A stretch of 64,000 bases of DNA. It comes from Wuchereria bancrofti. Its lineage: Eukaryota > Nematoda > Chromadorea > Rhabditida > Onchocercidae. A program made the position numbers and the translations under genes. Position 1 is the stretch's first letter. Every line of letters begins with the position of its first letter. Shown here piece after piece: positions 1 to 14,309 of the stretch. The stretch lies in assembly GCA_005281725.1 (NCBI GenBank), contig SSBO01000014.1, positions 989,550 through 1,053,549 of the forward strand, written 5' to 3'. Below the pieces are notes generated by a model, which was not told the DNA's origin, searched no databases, and saw only the letters and a list, made by a program, of their open reading frames with translations.

Positions 1-3000
1 AGAAAATAATTTTTTGGAGTATAATTTATTGTAATAATGTAAAAAAAACTATTTTTATTTTTTTTTTTTTCGTCTACCATTGTAAAATTAATAGAAAGTA
101 TAAATTTAATTTGATGATTTTCCTCTTCTTTTTTCCTTCAAATTTTTTAACTTATTAAGACTTCATCTTTTATTTTTGAAATTTGTTCATTTAAATTGCT
201 AATGAGTTAATTTATTCATTAAGTTATTAATTATCTACTAATTTATTCAATGATTAATTTCAATAATAATTTCTTTGTTTTGTCTCAACTATTTCTTTGC
301 TAATATACTTTGTTTTTCCTTTTTTGCTTATATACATATTTGATAAATAAAATTAAATAAACTGAATTTGCATGTAAATTAAATTTTCAGCTATGTTATT
401 ATATACATATCATTTATCATTCATTATTGCGGTAGCAAATTGTTAATGGCAATTAAAAATTAGGGCAAACATTGAAAAGTGAAAAGAGAAATACATTTTT
501 AATTATTTTGTCCAAAATCAAAAATGCATTTATTTTTATTTTTAACTATTTTGTATAATTTACTCCAATATCTTTTTCCTTTTTTTTTTTTAAAATGCTA
601 AAACTAAATTTTGCTGCAATATTTTGATAAGTATTTCATGCTAAATCTAATAAAAGTTGTTACATAATTAAAAAATTTCATTTTTAATTTTAAATTAAAA
701 AATTTTGTTGGGTAGCAAATTGTTTTACAGAAGCATAAAAGTAGTAGCACTTATTTATTTATTTTTTTTTTTTTGACAAAATATAGATATATATTGCATT
801 CCGATTCTATTTCAAAGTAATTTTTTTTAATATGAACTATAATAAACACTATTTGTTGTTTGAAGTTTTTTTGTTGTAATAAAAATATAACTAATCATTT
901 ATTCAATTCCATTTAATCAATTATTATTATTTTATGATGTTATATGTGATATTTCCCGTTTTTCCATCTACATTTTCCATATAATTCATTTAAATTATTC
1001 TTTTATTTTTAAACTTGTTAATTTTTATTTTTAAAAAAGCAACGATTTTTTTTAAAGTTATAAAAAGTTATATTTAAAGCAAAAAAAAGAGGAAATTTAA
1101 TAGATTATTAGTGATATTGTAGAATTGTTAATTATATCATATATAATCATTGTAAGTAATTTGACATAATTTTCATTGATTTTTAAAACTTTTCATTTTA
1201 TATTTCAACAATAACAAAAGATCTTTCTTATCAAAATAATAAATAAAATTTTTTATATGAAAATGAAATTGTGAAATATGCATAGATAATAATATTATTG
1301 AGCAATATTCTCATTTCGTATTTTAATTCTTCTCTTATATTTTACTAAAGTTTAATTTACTTTCCCCATCATTTTCATTACGTTGCAAATATTGAATTGA
1401 TTTTTCACATATGCATAGACGAGAATTACAATTTGTAATTTTTAGGTCAGTAATTAAAAAAAAAAAAAAAAAATCTTTTGAATCATTTTCAATCTTTATA
1501 CCATTGAGTATTTCATGGTAATATTGGAAGCAAGAATGACCTAATTTAAATCGAACAAACGAAAAACTTTCAGAGCGAAAAACTTTCTTTGCATATTTCT
1601 TTCACCACTTCTTTTTTTTTTTTCTGTCGTCCAAAAATATTTTCTTAAAGTATTTTCCTAATTTATTAAAAAATAAAAAAATTAAATTAATTTTGTAGTA
1701 TAAGCTAGAGCTTAACAAATCTTAATCATATATGATTCAAAAAAAAAAAGAACATACTGATAAATTTAAATTAACCGAAATAATTTAACAATTAAAAGCA
1801 AACATGTTGTTATAAAAATGCTTTAACTTGAAAGAGAAATTATTTCACAATAAATTTATTTTTCTTTTTCTACTTTGGAAAACAAACAACCAAAAAAAAA
1901 AAAAAAAAGAAGAAGAAACACTGATCTAAAAAAAAAAAAGGGAAGCAGAAAGAATAATTTTCCATATGATTCATTTCAATTTTTTTTCTCTTTTACAAAT
2001 TTATTTCAATAAATTAGGATGAAATCATGTAAAAATTAATGCTCGTACATATGGATATATTTATACACATTTGTTAAATTAATAAAAAAAAACTTTTTTT
2101 TTTTTTTCTTGGAGAAGCGGAGAATTTTAAAGAAATCTCATTTCTTTTCTTTTCTTTTTTTTTTGAGGTATAATTTCAACAATTGTTGCATATCAAAAAA
2201 TTGCTGTATGTATTTTTTGCTAAAACATTATTTTAGATTGCATATTTTTGATTGCAAATTCAGGATAGAAATGTGTCCTAAAATTATTTTATAACAAAAC
2301 ATACAGAAATTTTAATTGGTTATAATATTGAAGACTAGTTGAAATTGTAAAATGCTTTTCAAGAAATAATGGACTACATTTTTTCATTTGATGCTATGAC
2401 TAAGAAAATGACGTGAAAAATATATCAATTTAATTTTTTAAGAAATACATTCATTTCTTTTCATTTAGTTAAAAAGTGCATTTGAATTAAAATCGAAAAT
2501 TATAACTCGGACTTAAATTTAAAATTAGAAATTATCACACCTAAATAATATGAAAGATTTATGGATTCTTATCTTATTTATGATTATTAGTTTCAAATAT
2601 CATTCAAATTTCATCCTTTTTTTCCTCTTTCTCTCTCACTCCCTCTCCCTCTATTTTCTAATAAACTCAAGTTTAATTTAACTTTTTATTTTCTAATCAT
2701 ATATTTAAAATATTCCAATCATATATGTTATATGCAACTAAACAATTTACCACTTTCTTCTCTCTTTCTCTCTCTTTCCCTCTCTCTCATTATTGCCATA
2801 TTTTATATTACGATGTCCATTATTTAAATTTTTTCAAAAATACGAAAAAAAACTTTTTTTTTTTTTTGAACAAACATCAAAGTTAATTTTTAACTCATAA
2901 AATTTGCTTCTTTTTTGTAAAAAAAATCAAACAATTTTGAATAAAAAAAAAAAACAAAAGTAGAAAGAGTTATAAGTTAATTAATAATAAGTAAATATTA

Positions 3001-4182
3001 CATATAGTTTTGCTATTACTTGTTTTATAAAATTATGAAAAAAAAAAACAGAAATTGCTTAATTATTTTAGTAAAAATTAAGATGGGAATTATTTCAATA
3101 TGTGAATTGTTTGAATGAAATAAAAAGTAAAAAGTATCGTAACCAATTTTTTCTTTTTTTTTTTTTGAATTCATCTCCAGAGAATTTAAAAGTACGATGC
3201 TTGAAACATGAAAATTTTTTGATATTCATCAAATTTTTTCATTTTTCTTTCTTGTTTATTCAAATGACAACTGTGAAGTTGCAATGTTAACGCTTGTTGT
3301 AATGCAAAGAAATGGTGCTTAAAAAATTTTTCAAATTTCATTTTTTTTTTTAATTTTCTCCAAAATTCATTTTTGAAACAATTCCTATTGAATTTCCACT
3401 TGAATGTTCATTTTTAACAATGAAATACCAAATAATTCATTAATTTTATCTTGTTTTCCTTCCTTTTTCTTTTGTTGATAATTTAAGAAAAGAAAAATTT
3501 TTCTGAACAGTTATGGTTTAAATTTTTAAAATAAAAAAGAAAAGTTAACCAATAATTTTTCTGCATATGTTTATTTTTAACAATAAATTTTTTTTTTCAT
3601 AGATTTTTAAATTAATAATATAAATGGATAATTTTTTTTTTTTTTTCATCTACTTAGCAAAAAAAACCAAAGTTAAAAAAAAAATTCATTGGATAATTTT
3701 TTTTTTTCATATAATCAAAAATAAATGAAGATATTTTCAATCAATTATAACAACAATCAATTATCATTCACATTTGACATATTGGATAATGTAAATAAAA
3801 ATTAAAATAAGTATTTATATTAATATAATAAATTTTATTGATATTTTCCGTTAGTTAAATCTATCAAAATTGATTAATCATATAGAATTCTTTTTTTTTT
3901 CTTTAATGTTTATGAAATGATTATATTGATAATCTATTCATATATGCTAACAAATGATAAATGATAAATATTCTTATCAATATTTTTGCAAATAACCATA
4001 TATGATTTTTTTTTTTTTTTTATCACTCAATTATGACCTTGGTGACACTTTTTTTTTCTTACAGTTTTATTATAACCCACATTTTGCTGATTGATTTATG
4101 CCATCTCTCAATGTGAAATATTGGCCTATCGATATGCATAATTTCAATAAGGTCATCATAAATTTGATCATCATTTTATTCA
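1..4182. other. AT-rich non-coding DNA
   Basis: No exon, RNA gene or mobile element is supported. The sequence is dominated by T and A runs of 8-20 bases and pyrimidine tracts (for example 2625-2652 and 2756-2785). Open frames are short and lysine/phenylalanine-rich, as expected by chance. It may be upstream intergenic DNA or a long 5' intron of the RhoGEF gene. Confidence 0.6.
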
Positions 4183-4306
4183 AGAGAGAGAGAGAGAGAG
4201 AGAGAGGGAGGGAGAGAGAGAAAAGGATGATTATAAGCGGAAGAATAGAAGGTCACACACACACACACACACATACACTCACATACACGCACACACACAC
4301 ACACAT
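4183..4306. repeat. (AG)n and (CA)n microsatellites
   Basis: An AG tract at about 4183-4221 is followed after 30 bases by an imperfect CA tract at 4254-4306. Both are simple sequence. The ORF that runs through them is an artefact (RERERER, HTHTHT). Confidence 0.9.
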
Positions 4307-7300
4307 ATATAAATATAAATTATAACGATTCATATATACAAACAGATTCGATAGATAATTTCACTTCAATCTCTTTCATCCCTATTTCATTTCCACTCAT
4401 TATTTTCTACACTATCAAATTAGGCCATTTCATTTTCTTTCATTTTTTTACAATCTTCAAATAACTTCAAATCATTCTTCATATATATATATATATATTA
4501 AATTATATTTTTTCATCCATTACTTTACAACATCTATTCGTCATTTTCATCCCACACACGCACAAAAAAAAAAAAAGAAAAATCATTAAAAAAAAATTAA
4601 ATAGGAAAGAGGAAGAAGAAATAAAAAAAGAAAAAAAAAAGAATGAACAATGATATGACTTTTTGTTTTATTGATTAATCTAAGTATTTAAATATTTGAT
4701 ATAACAAAAAATAGAAAAAAAAAAAGCTCAATTTTACATTTTACATTGACAATGATTAGACTAATTAGGAAATTTGTAATGGATTTTAGTTTGTTGAAAC
4801 TAATTTAAATAAGCAATTTCAAAGGAAAAAAAAAAACGAAGAAAGAATTTTTTCTGAAAAAAATGAAATAAGAAAAAAAAACAACAATAAAATTTGATGG
4901 GTTGATTGGAAAAAATTGTCATAGGTTATGCATTTTTGAAAAGAAAAATAAATAAATAACAATATTTGAAAATGTTTAATATGAAATTGGGTTACTTTTT
5001 TTTTTTTTTTTTTTAAAGAAATGTTCATATGCAGTTAAAAGTTTATGAAATTAGGTTTTGCATTTCAAATTTTTATTAATTGATTTGTCAATGGAATACC
5101 TGCAATCATTTTTGATTATATTTTGTTAAAGATGGAAATTTCTGAGAATTAATTACCACATTTAATTGCTTATGCTAACTTTCGTTACTCTTCCATTTTT
5201 TATTGGTTTTCTTTTTTCTTCGTTTTTTTTTTTTTTTTTCAAATTAACCGGTTGTGCGAAATCTGTCAAAATCAATTTTAAGTGAAATTTTAGTGCATAT
5301 AAATAGATAATCGTATCGAAATTTGTTGATTGATTGAATGACATTTAAAATTAATGATTTTAGTGTTTTAAAAAAGACATATTGAAAATTCAATAAATTT
5401 TTAATTTAAGTGTAAAATTTCATTATTAACATATACTCGAAAAATACAATTCTTGAGGAAGAAAAATTAAAAAAATATTGTTTTTTTTGAAAAATAAGAC
5501 AAGAAACAAAAAAAAATCAAGTTAAGTCCAAAGATTTTTAAATTTAATTACTATTTTAATAGCAATTCAATAACTGAATAAACCATTTTCAAATTACTCC
5601 ACTCACTTGAAATTTATGGCTAAAATTTAGAAATGATCAATGATAATCTGTCTCGCATTTATAATTTTTATTACCTGAAATTTTCGATCATTTCAATCAG
5701 GACAAGTAATTATTTTATTTCTGCATGTATGACCGAATTTTTTCATCCTAAAATTACAAACAAAAAAGAAAACAAAACAAAAACAAAATTTCGCTTTCCC
5801 TGCTTCTTTCTTGCTTTCCAGTTGTTCTAAAAAAGTTTTTTAATTTATCAACTGGACAAATTATTTAGATGTATCATCTTCCACATGCTTTTACATATGT
5901 TTTCAACATTTCTAAAATTAAAAAATTTAAATTTGTTATACAAAGAATCATCAGCAAACATTTCTCATCAACTATTACATATTGAATTTTTATCACACAT
6001 GTAGAGTTCAAAATTTCATTCCATTATAATTTCTAAATTCTTTCATAGTAAATAGTTTCTCAATGACTTACTTTTTCACCGCAATTTTTTTATATTACAC
6101 ATATAAATAAAAAAAAAAAAAAAAAGTAAAACAAATATTTGTACATTACAATGTAACATGAATGTATTTCCTTTGATTTACATAAATTTTAAGATATATT
6201 CTATTTAAAAAAGTTTAAAAACTTCATTGAAAATAAAAAATTGGATGCAATTTTTTTTTTTCACTTTATTAATTATTATTTTTATCATACAAAAATGGTT
6301 ACATTTTTTATAACAATTATAAGTTCACTTTTTTTTTTTTTTAAGTATATTACTTTTAGAAACATCTTTGTTGATGCTTCATTTTCTTTTTTCTTTTTTA
6401 TGGGAGAAAAGAAAAGCGCAGATGTTTTCTTTTAGTTTTTTTTTTCCAAATTTCTATCCTATCAGCAGTTTAAATTTCAAAATTGATTTAAAATTACACT
6501 GATAAATTGATGATATTCATTTATGTTCTTGTTTTTCTTCTTTTTCACAAAGTGTATTCATTTTTTTCTTTTTTTAACAAAAAAATTTCCTAAACTGGCG
6601 CATTAAAATGATGTATCATTTTGTAGATCGCCCACTCCTCCTCCGCTTCATCTAATTAAACATAAGTAATATTTCCAGAAAAAGTATGACTAAAATAATT
6701 TAGACAATAGTGTAGACTAATTCATATTAATTAATGAAATTAACATAAACTTCTTTATTCATAATAATAATTATTATAATATACTACAAACTTTTTTTTT
6801 CTTTTCAATGAAATTAGTTTTAGTAACGAAATTGTAAATTATGCGATTGAATAAATTTATAATACCAAAGAAATTTCAGTTGAATTAATTAATAAACCAA
6901 ATAATTTCATGTTTAAATGTTATCCAAGTTTTACTAACATTTTAATAATATGTTTATTAATTGTAATGTACTAATTAATTACTGAGCGATATTAATAAAA
7001 TATTGTTATCGTTTTTTTTTTTTAATTGATTCGACTGATAAAGCTGATAATATTATCACAATTTATTCTCAATTTAAATAGCTCTATATGCTCTTAAATG
7101 AAAAGAAAAAATGCTGAGTTGATGAAAGATTAACAAAATTGATTGGTAACATATTTTATGCAAATGACAGGAAATGCAGGAAATATATTAAATCACTATT
7201 ATCAGTTATCAAATATGATTGATTCTGGTTTTTCATTCCGTTATTCAGCTGTTTCACTTCCATATGAACACATCAAATGTTATGTTTACTGAATTGAATC

Positions 7301-10300
7301 GAGTCAATTTGTTATTTCTATTATTTTTTCTCTTTTTTTTTTTAAAAAAACATTTTTATTTTTATCTTTTTATTTATTTTTTGACAAACAAATTTTTCAT
7401 TTATTCGTAGAATTAATTAATTATTCAATTATTCTTTTTGAATCGTTTCTTCTTTTTTTTTCCTTTTTTTTTAAAAAATTTTATTATTTTATCAAATATT
7501 AAATTGTTGACATTACCTATAAGTTGTAGGATTTTAAAATAAAATGAAAGCCAACTAACTTTCAATAATGATAAATCTTTTTACGATTAAATGTTGAAAT
7601 TGAATGAACACAAAATGCAAAATGACTTAATGAAGTCTTTGTTATCGCCGTCCGATTTCTTTTTTTTTTTTTCTTTTTCATCCGGAAATCGGTACACAAG
7701 TTGTATTCAACATATCACTTCACTAAAATATCTGCTGCGATCAGTATAAACACGCTATATTTCATGACTAAATAGATTTATTGCTAATTTATATAGTTGA
7801 AGATCTTTTTTTTTTTTTCTTTCTTTCAGTTTTTTTTTAGGTAGAAATTTATTGATAAATAGATTTGAAATTCTTTTCAAATTAATTATTTGACAAACAT
7901 TTATTTAAATTCTTTCGTTTTCATATTTATTAATAATTTTATTATCAAATTAAAGTTTAACAAATTTATTTCAGTTACATTATTTATAATGATTAGTTAA
8001 TGTCAAATTTTTTTACAAATTTGCTATTAATAGTATAGTAGTATTATTTATTCTTTTTTTTTCTTTTTTTGGTTTCTCTTTTTTTTGTAAATGTCTTTTG
8101 TCAAAATTTTTTTTTATATCAAATTTCTGTGATTTAAATTAGTAAAATAATTTGAAATATGTCCATATTGATAAACTTATACAGTAACTAAACAAAAATA
8201 AAAATAGAAAAATTGATGAGAAATTAAAGATTATTAAAATGTTAATTATTTTCTAATTTAATTTGTGAAAAAATATATATTTTATTTTAACTTATAATTT
8301 TATTTTATTATTTTATTTTATTTTATTTTATTATAAACTAGCAAAGGACAAAGTGCAAAATAATATTTAATCTGTTTAGTTTCAATAACTCTTATAAAGC
8401 AATAGATTGAAATATTTCGTTTTTTTTTTCCTTGTTTATTTGTTTACTTTGTTAGACTACTTTCATTTTTGCATTTTTTTTTTAAAGAAAATGTACTTTT
8501 ATTTTACTTTTTTTTTATTTGCAAATTTATTCGTGTGAATTGTAGTGTTAGAATTAAAATTTCAACTTAATTATTAACAAATTTTGACAATCAAATCAAT
8601 ATATAAATTTCATTTTCCTTAATTTTAAGTGATGTTTTTTTCGTTTAGTTTAACAAAAAAAATTTTTTCATAAGTTTTCAATAATAATTTCTAACAAACC
8701 AATAGTTTTTAGCAGAAATATGAAATCAGCTATGATTATTAGATGAAATGATGACATCAGCTAATATTTTTTCTTATTATTTGGTAAATTATGCATGTTT
8801 ATATAATTAAAAATTACTTCTGAACAATACTGCATAACTTTTCATTTATCTTTATTAAAATTTTCATTATAACAAGTAATATTTGCCTTTTTTTCTACAA
8901 AAAAAAAAAAAAAATCTATGATTGGAATTCTAAGAAGCAGTAAATTCATTTGATTAATAAAGAAAAATCTTTGAGGCAATTCAGAAAAAAAATAATAATA
9001 CATTCACAGGTGGTTAACTTCACTCTTTTTCTTTTTTTATCTTTTTTTTGAATCATTTCCGCTTTAATCGAGTAGCATTGGAACATAATGATTTGATAGT
9101 TTCAATTTGAAATCTTAGACATAATTTATTACTGTTAATCTCTACTCAATGTCGATTTAAGAATTATTATTATTTTTTAAATTATGCAGATCAACATTTC
9201 ACTCATAGATAGATGCATAAAAACGAACATTTTTAGTAAATTGAATAATTGCTTAATATTATTGATAATTTTCAAACGATTTTGACCTAAAAAAGAAATT
9301 GTCATAATAAATATATGATAAATATTGTTATGAAAAAATTTTTGCTGCAAAATTTAATTCTTGAAATTTTTTCAAATTCTCTCTTTTAATCAAATATATT
9401 AGAAAATGAAGCACAATTATTATTTATATTATTAATAAATCATTAGTTTAACATAATTCGCTTATTATTACTTTAAAAAAAAAAGAAAATTTCCTTTCTT
9501 TTTCCTACTTTTATATTTCTTTGATCCCTCATTTCTTTTTTTTTTTCTCTTCTCTCTCTCCCTCTGTCTCTGTGTCTCTCTGCCTTTTCATTTTGTATGC
9601 CAATTTTCTTTAATGTCACATTTAAATTAAATTGTTATTTTTTTTCTCTTTTTTTATTTTTATTTTTTATTAAATTACAGAATTTACTGTTTTTCACGCC
9701 AAATCCTTTCACTCCAAAACATTGTTTACTTTCTTTTTTCCTCAGTTCCATCATATTTTTACATCTTTTTTAACTTTTCATTCCGATTAATTACCTAATA
9801 CTACTTTCCCATTTTCAGGAACTCTAAACCAAAAATTTATCAGTGTTTTTTTTTTTTTTTACTTTCTAACTTTTCCATATTTAGTAGTTTAAGGTAAGTA
9901 CAATGGTATTTTATATAATGTTTAATTGGAATAATAAACAATTTTCAATTAATATTGAATTTAAAATTGAATTATATGTATGGAAAGGTCGTATCATTGA
10001 ATTATTTACCAATTTTTTCATATGTAATACTAATAATAATGGATTATTTCAATTTTCATTGCTATTGCTAATTAAACATTTGTCAAAGAATCGAGTTTTG
10101 ATCATTATATTTCAATTTTTTCTCTTTTTTTTTTCCTCTTTGTTTTCCAAAAGAAAAAACGATCAAAGTAAAAGAGTTTTGAAAAGTGAAATTAAAAAAA
10201 TTTTATCAAATTTCATTGAATAGATTAATGCAGCAACATATGTACTATCTTATGATTTCAAAGATGTTAATTTATTCATCAAATTCATTACTCTTAATTA

Positions 10301-13300
10301 TATCATTTATTCCTATTGCATTGTCATCAAATGATTTAATGAAGTTTAGCTTAACTTCGTAAGCTAATTCTTCTTTTTCTTTTTTCCATTTAATTTTTTG
10401 AACGAGTAAATAAATTTATGATACGCATAGTGAACAAAACAATGCAATAATATGTTTATTATTATTACATTATTATTATACAAGCAAGTTTTAATTATCA
10501 AGTATGTTTGAATTTTTTTCTTTTGTTTTTCATAAAATAAAGTAAAAAAAAAAATAAAGTTTTTCATAAAAAATTCATAAAGTAAAGTAGTAAAGAAGAA
10601 GGAAAAAGAATACTATTTAAACAATAAGTAAACAAACAAATATTTGATCAACAAATTTATAAATGAATGAACAAAATAAATCATTGAGTAATTGTGTAAA
10701 ATTCGAATGATTAGTATACACTTATGATCATTAAATAATATTTAACCATTTAAATTGTTTGCATAAAATGCATTTAATTTTGTCTGAACTTTTTGCTAAA
10801 CGAATAAAGCATAAAGAAATGATGAGAAGGATAATATAGCTAATAATATACAAATGATAAGAATTACTCAGTCTCGAGTCTGATAATTTCTTCCCTTTTA
10901 TTATCATCGGATAATAATATGTGCTGAAGGATTATGAAGAAGGCAATAATATTATTATGAAGTTTTGATTTTAAACAAAGTTTTTTTTTTCATCTTCATA
11001 TTGGATACAAATCAAAGTGATTCTTTTTACTCTTTCTTTTTTTTCTCAGGGTGAAAAAGACTTGCAAAAGTTTTGTAGCAATTTTATTTAAATCCATTTA
11101 AACAACAACAACAAAGTATTTGACTTATAGTTGTATAATTTATTGGACACTACCGCTTTACTTTATTCTATCTTTAACAACAGCAATTGTATTTTAAGTG
11201 ATTAATTATTATTATCATTATATGATTACATATGATAGTTTTGTAAATTTGAAAAAAAAGTTTGAATTTGAAAAAAAAAATTGAGTAAATCAGAACATAA
11301 TCATTTAATTATGATACCTTATGATGATATATCGTAATTTGTTATCATCGCTAAATGTCAAATTAGTGCTGTGATTTAGAAAACAGAAAAAAAAAAAACT
11401 TTATTTCGAAAAAATTTTTTTCAAATTCAACCACATATTAATATTAGTGTCAATCTAATAAAAAACAAAAAGAAAAAAAAAAGGAAAACAGAAAACAGAG
11501 GCTACCAATATTACGAAATTTATTACACGGTTTAATTAATTTTCTTCCCTCACTCTCTCTTTCTTTCTACAATTTAATTTTAATTAATTTTGAGGAATGA
11601 TAAGGTATAAATGTAATTTTTTTATAATTTATCAGTTAGTGAAACTCTTTTTTTGTTGAAAATTTCATTATCATTTTTTCTTTTCTCGCTATTATCAGAA
11701 ATTATTAGGACAAAGATTTTTGTTTTTCAATTGAATTTATAGAAATTGCATTGAAATCAGGAATGTTAAAAAAAAATGAAAAGCTCTTGTTAAGCTAATT
11801 GTAATACCATTTCTTTTTTTATTTTACTCTTTTAGATTACAATTAGGATAAGTGAAATATAAAAAACAAAGAAAAATTTTGTCACTTGGGATTTGTTAGA
11901 ATGAATATTTTTCAATGACATAACCCTTATATTCGTTTCAATTTGATCCTTCCAAATTCATTCATTTTATTTTTAAAATTTCCTTTCTTCTACTTTTTTT
12001 TTCTTCTTTTTGATATATTTCAAATAAAATGAAAAAGTGAGAGAACAAAAAAAAAAAACATAAACATACCTCTCATATAATATATTTCATTCCTCACTTT
12101 GTTTTTTTTTAACATTTGTTTAATGATAATGCTGATTAACTAGAAATTGATTAATTTTGTTAAATAATTTTTAAAATGCTATATGAAACTTCATATTTAG
12201 ATAATCCTCATTTCTGGTATGAATTGGATGAATGTCAAAAATTTTCTTTCTTTTAAAATTGATTTTCTACTATTTCATTTTCAATTTCAGTTTGAATATA
12301 TTATGATGTAAATGAAACAGATTGATAATGCGAATGAAAAAATTTCAGAGTAAGAAAGTAAATTACTAAAAGAATTGTATTATTAAAAAAAAACGAAACT
12401 TTTTTTTGTGATTATTTTTCTTTTCTGTTCAACTAATATTCTGAGCTAATTTCATTGGTTTAAAAGAATTTAAATTAAAATTCAAGTTTATTTACCTTTA
12501 AAAATGATATTAGCTAGTGTAATAAATTTTTCTTTCTTTCTTTTTTTCTTTTCATATCTTAAATAATTATTTAGGATAAAAATTTTCGAGCAGAATTGAC
12601 ACATGCTTGTTATAAATTTATTACGCATTTAATTAAATTTATTTTGTCATATTTTTTATACGTTTTGTCATACGTTTCTAATCAATACTGCACAATGAAT
12701 AATGATGTAGTTTTTCCTTTTTTTTTTTGAAATTTTTTTGCAATATGTGGAATAATATAAGTAAATAAAATATATTAAGATGTAATGTTAAGGTAAATTT
12801 AGTGGAAAAGAGCAAAAAAAAAAGAAAAAAGAAAAATGTCAGATGAAAAAATCTGAAATTATTATGCTTCAACCGAAAAATATCAATCATTTTCCTGAAA
12901 ATTTTATTATTATATTCTTTTGATAGTAGTATAAAAGTAATATAAATGCTTTACACATTCATATTCAATTAAGAGCACTTTTCAAATTTTTATCATTCTT
13001 ATAAATTTATAAAATTTTAAAATTTTCCTAAAAACTTTTAAATCTCATTTAAATGCTGCATAATATATGCATGCATTTTAGTTTAACATTTTAAATTAAA
13101 CATTAGTGGACTAATCTGAGCTATTAGCTTCCGGACAATAGTATCCTATCATTTAAATTTATTTATTTCAAACTATTGTTTTCCCTCTTTCTTTCTTTCT
13201 CTCTCTCTCTTTCTCCATTACTAACTTCACATTTGCTTTGTAAATTTATTATAATTGTAGTGATAATTGTTTTATTTCTTTGTGTTTAAAAATTTATTTA

Positions 13301-13662
13301 ACATAAAATATACATATTAATTATATGTGACTGAATTATTTCATTCAGATTTGTTAGTAAAATGTCACTGTAATTACTAGAAAAAGAAATGGAAAAATTT
13401 AATTCACAAATTGAATTATATTGTTGTGTAAAAAAAGAAAAAAAAATTCTGTATTTATTGTTAGGAAATTTTTAAATAAAAAAAAAAAAACATATGTGTA
13501 CAATGAATCCTATTAAAATCATTTCATTAATTGATGGCATAACTGTATATAAACATTAATAATTGTTGCAAGTTATTGTTATTATTATGTGCTATTTATG
13601 ATTTATCGTTTAAACTTAAATTTAAAAATTATAAAGTAAAAAAAAAAAAAATCAATTTTTAG
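4307..13662. other. AT-rich non-coding DNA upstream of the PDZ exon
   Basis: No secure gene. Points of note: an AT dinucleotide run at 4482-4498; a GC-richer patch behind a good acceptor at 6627-6668; an 8-bp inverted repeat around a T-rich loop at 7652-7692; pyrimidine tracts at 9538-9592 and 13184-13215. The missing 5' exon(s) of the RhoGEF are expected here or further upstream. One weak candidate is an ATG at 13513 whose frame reaches a GTATAT donor about 40 bases on and could join at 13671. Confidence 0.55.
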
Positions 13663-14235
13663 CCCTGCAGTCGACAGTTCCATTAGTACAACGTTGTGTG
13701 GTGGTCACCCGTCAGGTGGATGGCTATGGCCTCACTGTAACAGGTGATCACCCGGTATTTGTTCATACTGTTAAACCTAATGGTGCTGCATTTCATGCTG
13801 GTGTCAGACAGGGTGACAAAATTTTGAAAGTTAATGGAATGCCCGTTACTGCTTCCAATCATCTCGAAGTGGTTCGAATGATTTCCGGTAAATTTTATAC
13901 TTCTTTTTTCAAAAATTTCCATTAACATAGCTTTTATTTATTTATTTTCATTTTATTTTTTTAAAATAATATTGTCGTTTGTAAAATAAGTATGAAATAT
14001 TTAAAAATTTAATATTACTGACTAGCTAGTTTTAAATAAAACATGTAACAATATATAATTATAGCGTTAAACTTGGTAGGGTTATATTCTTATGTAAATT
14101 GAACAGAATTTCGTTAGGGACTAATTTTTATGATAAAAGTAATTCTTTTGATTCCCACAAATCTCGTAAATGCCATTATCGTAGTGTTGCAATATATTTT
14201 AAAAAAGATGCTGAAATTCACAGATTTTTTAATTG

Positions 14236-14309
<74 letters not shown>

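Noticed and set aside
13683..13928. 81-codon minus-strand ORF over the PDZ exon
   Set aside because: Antisense shadow of a confidently identified exon. The same holds for the minus-strand ORFs at 23322-23687, 24979-25362 and 55485-55847.
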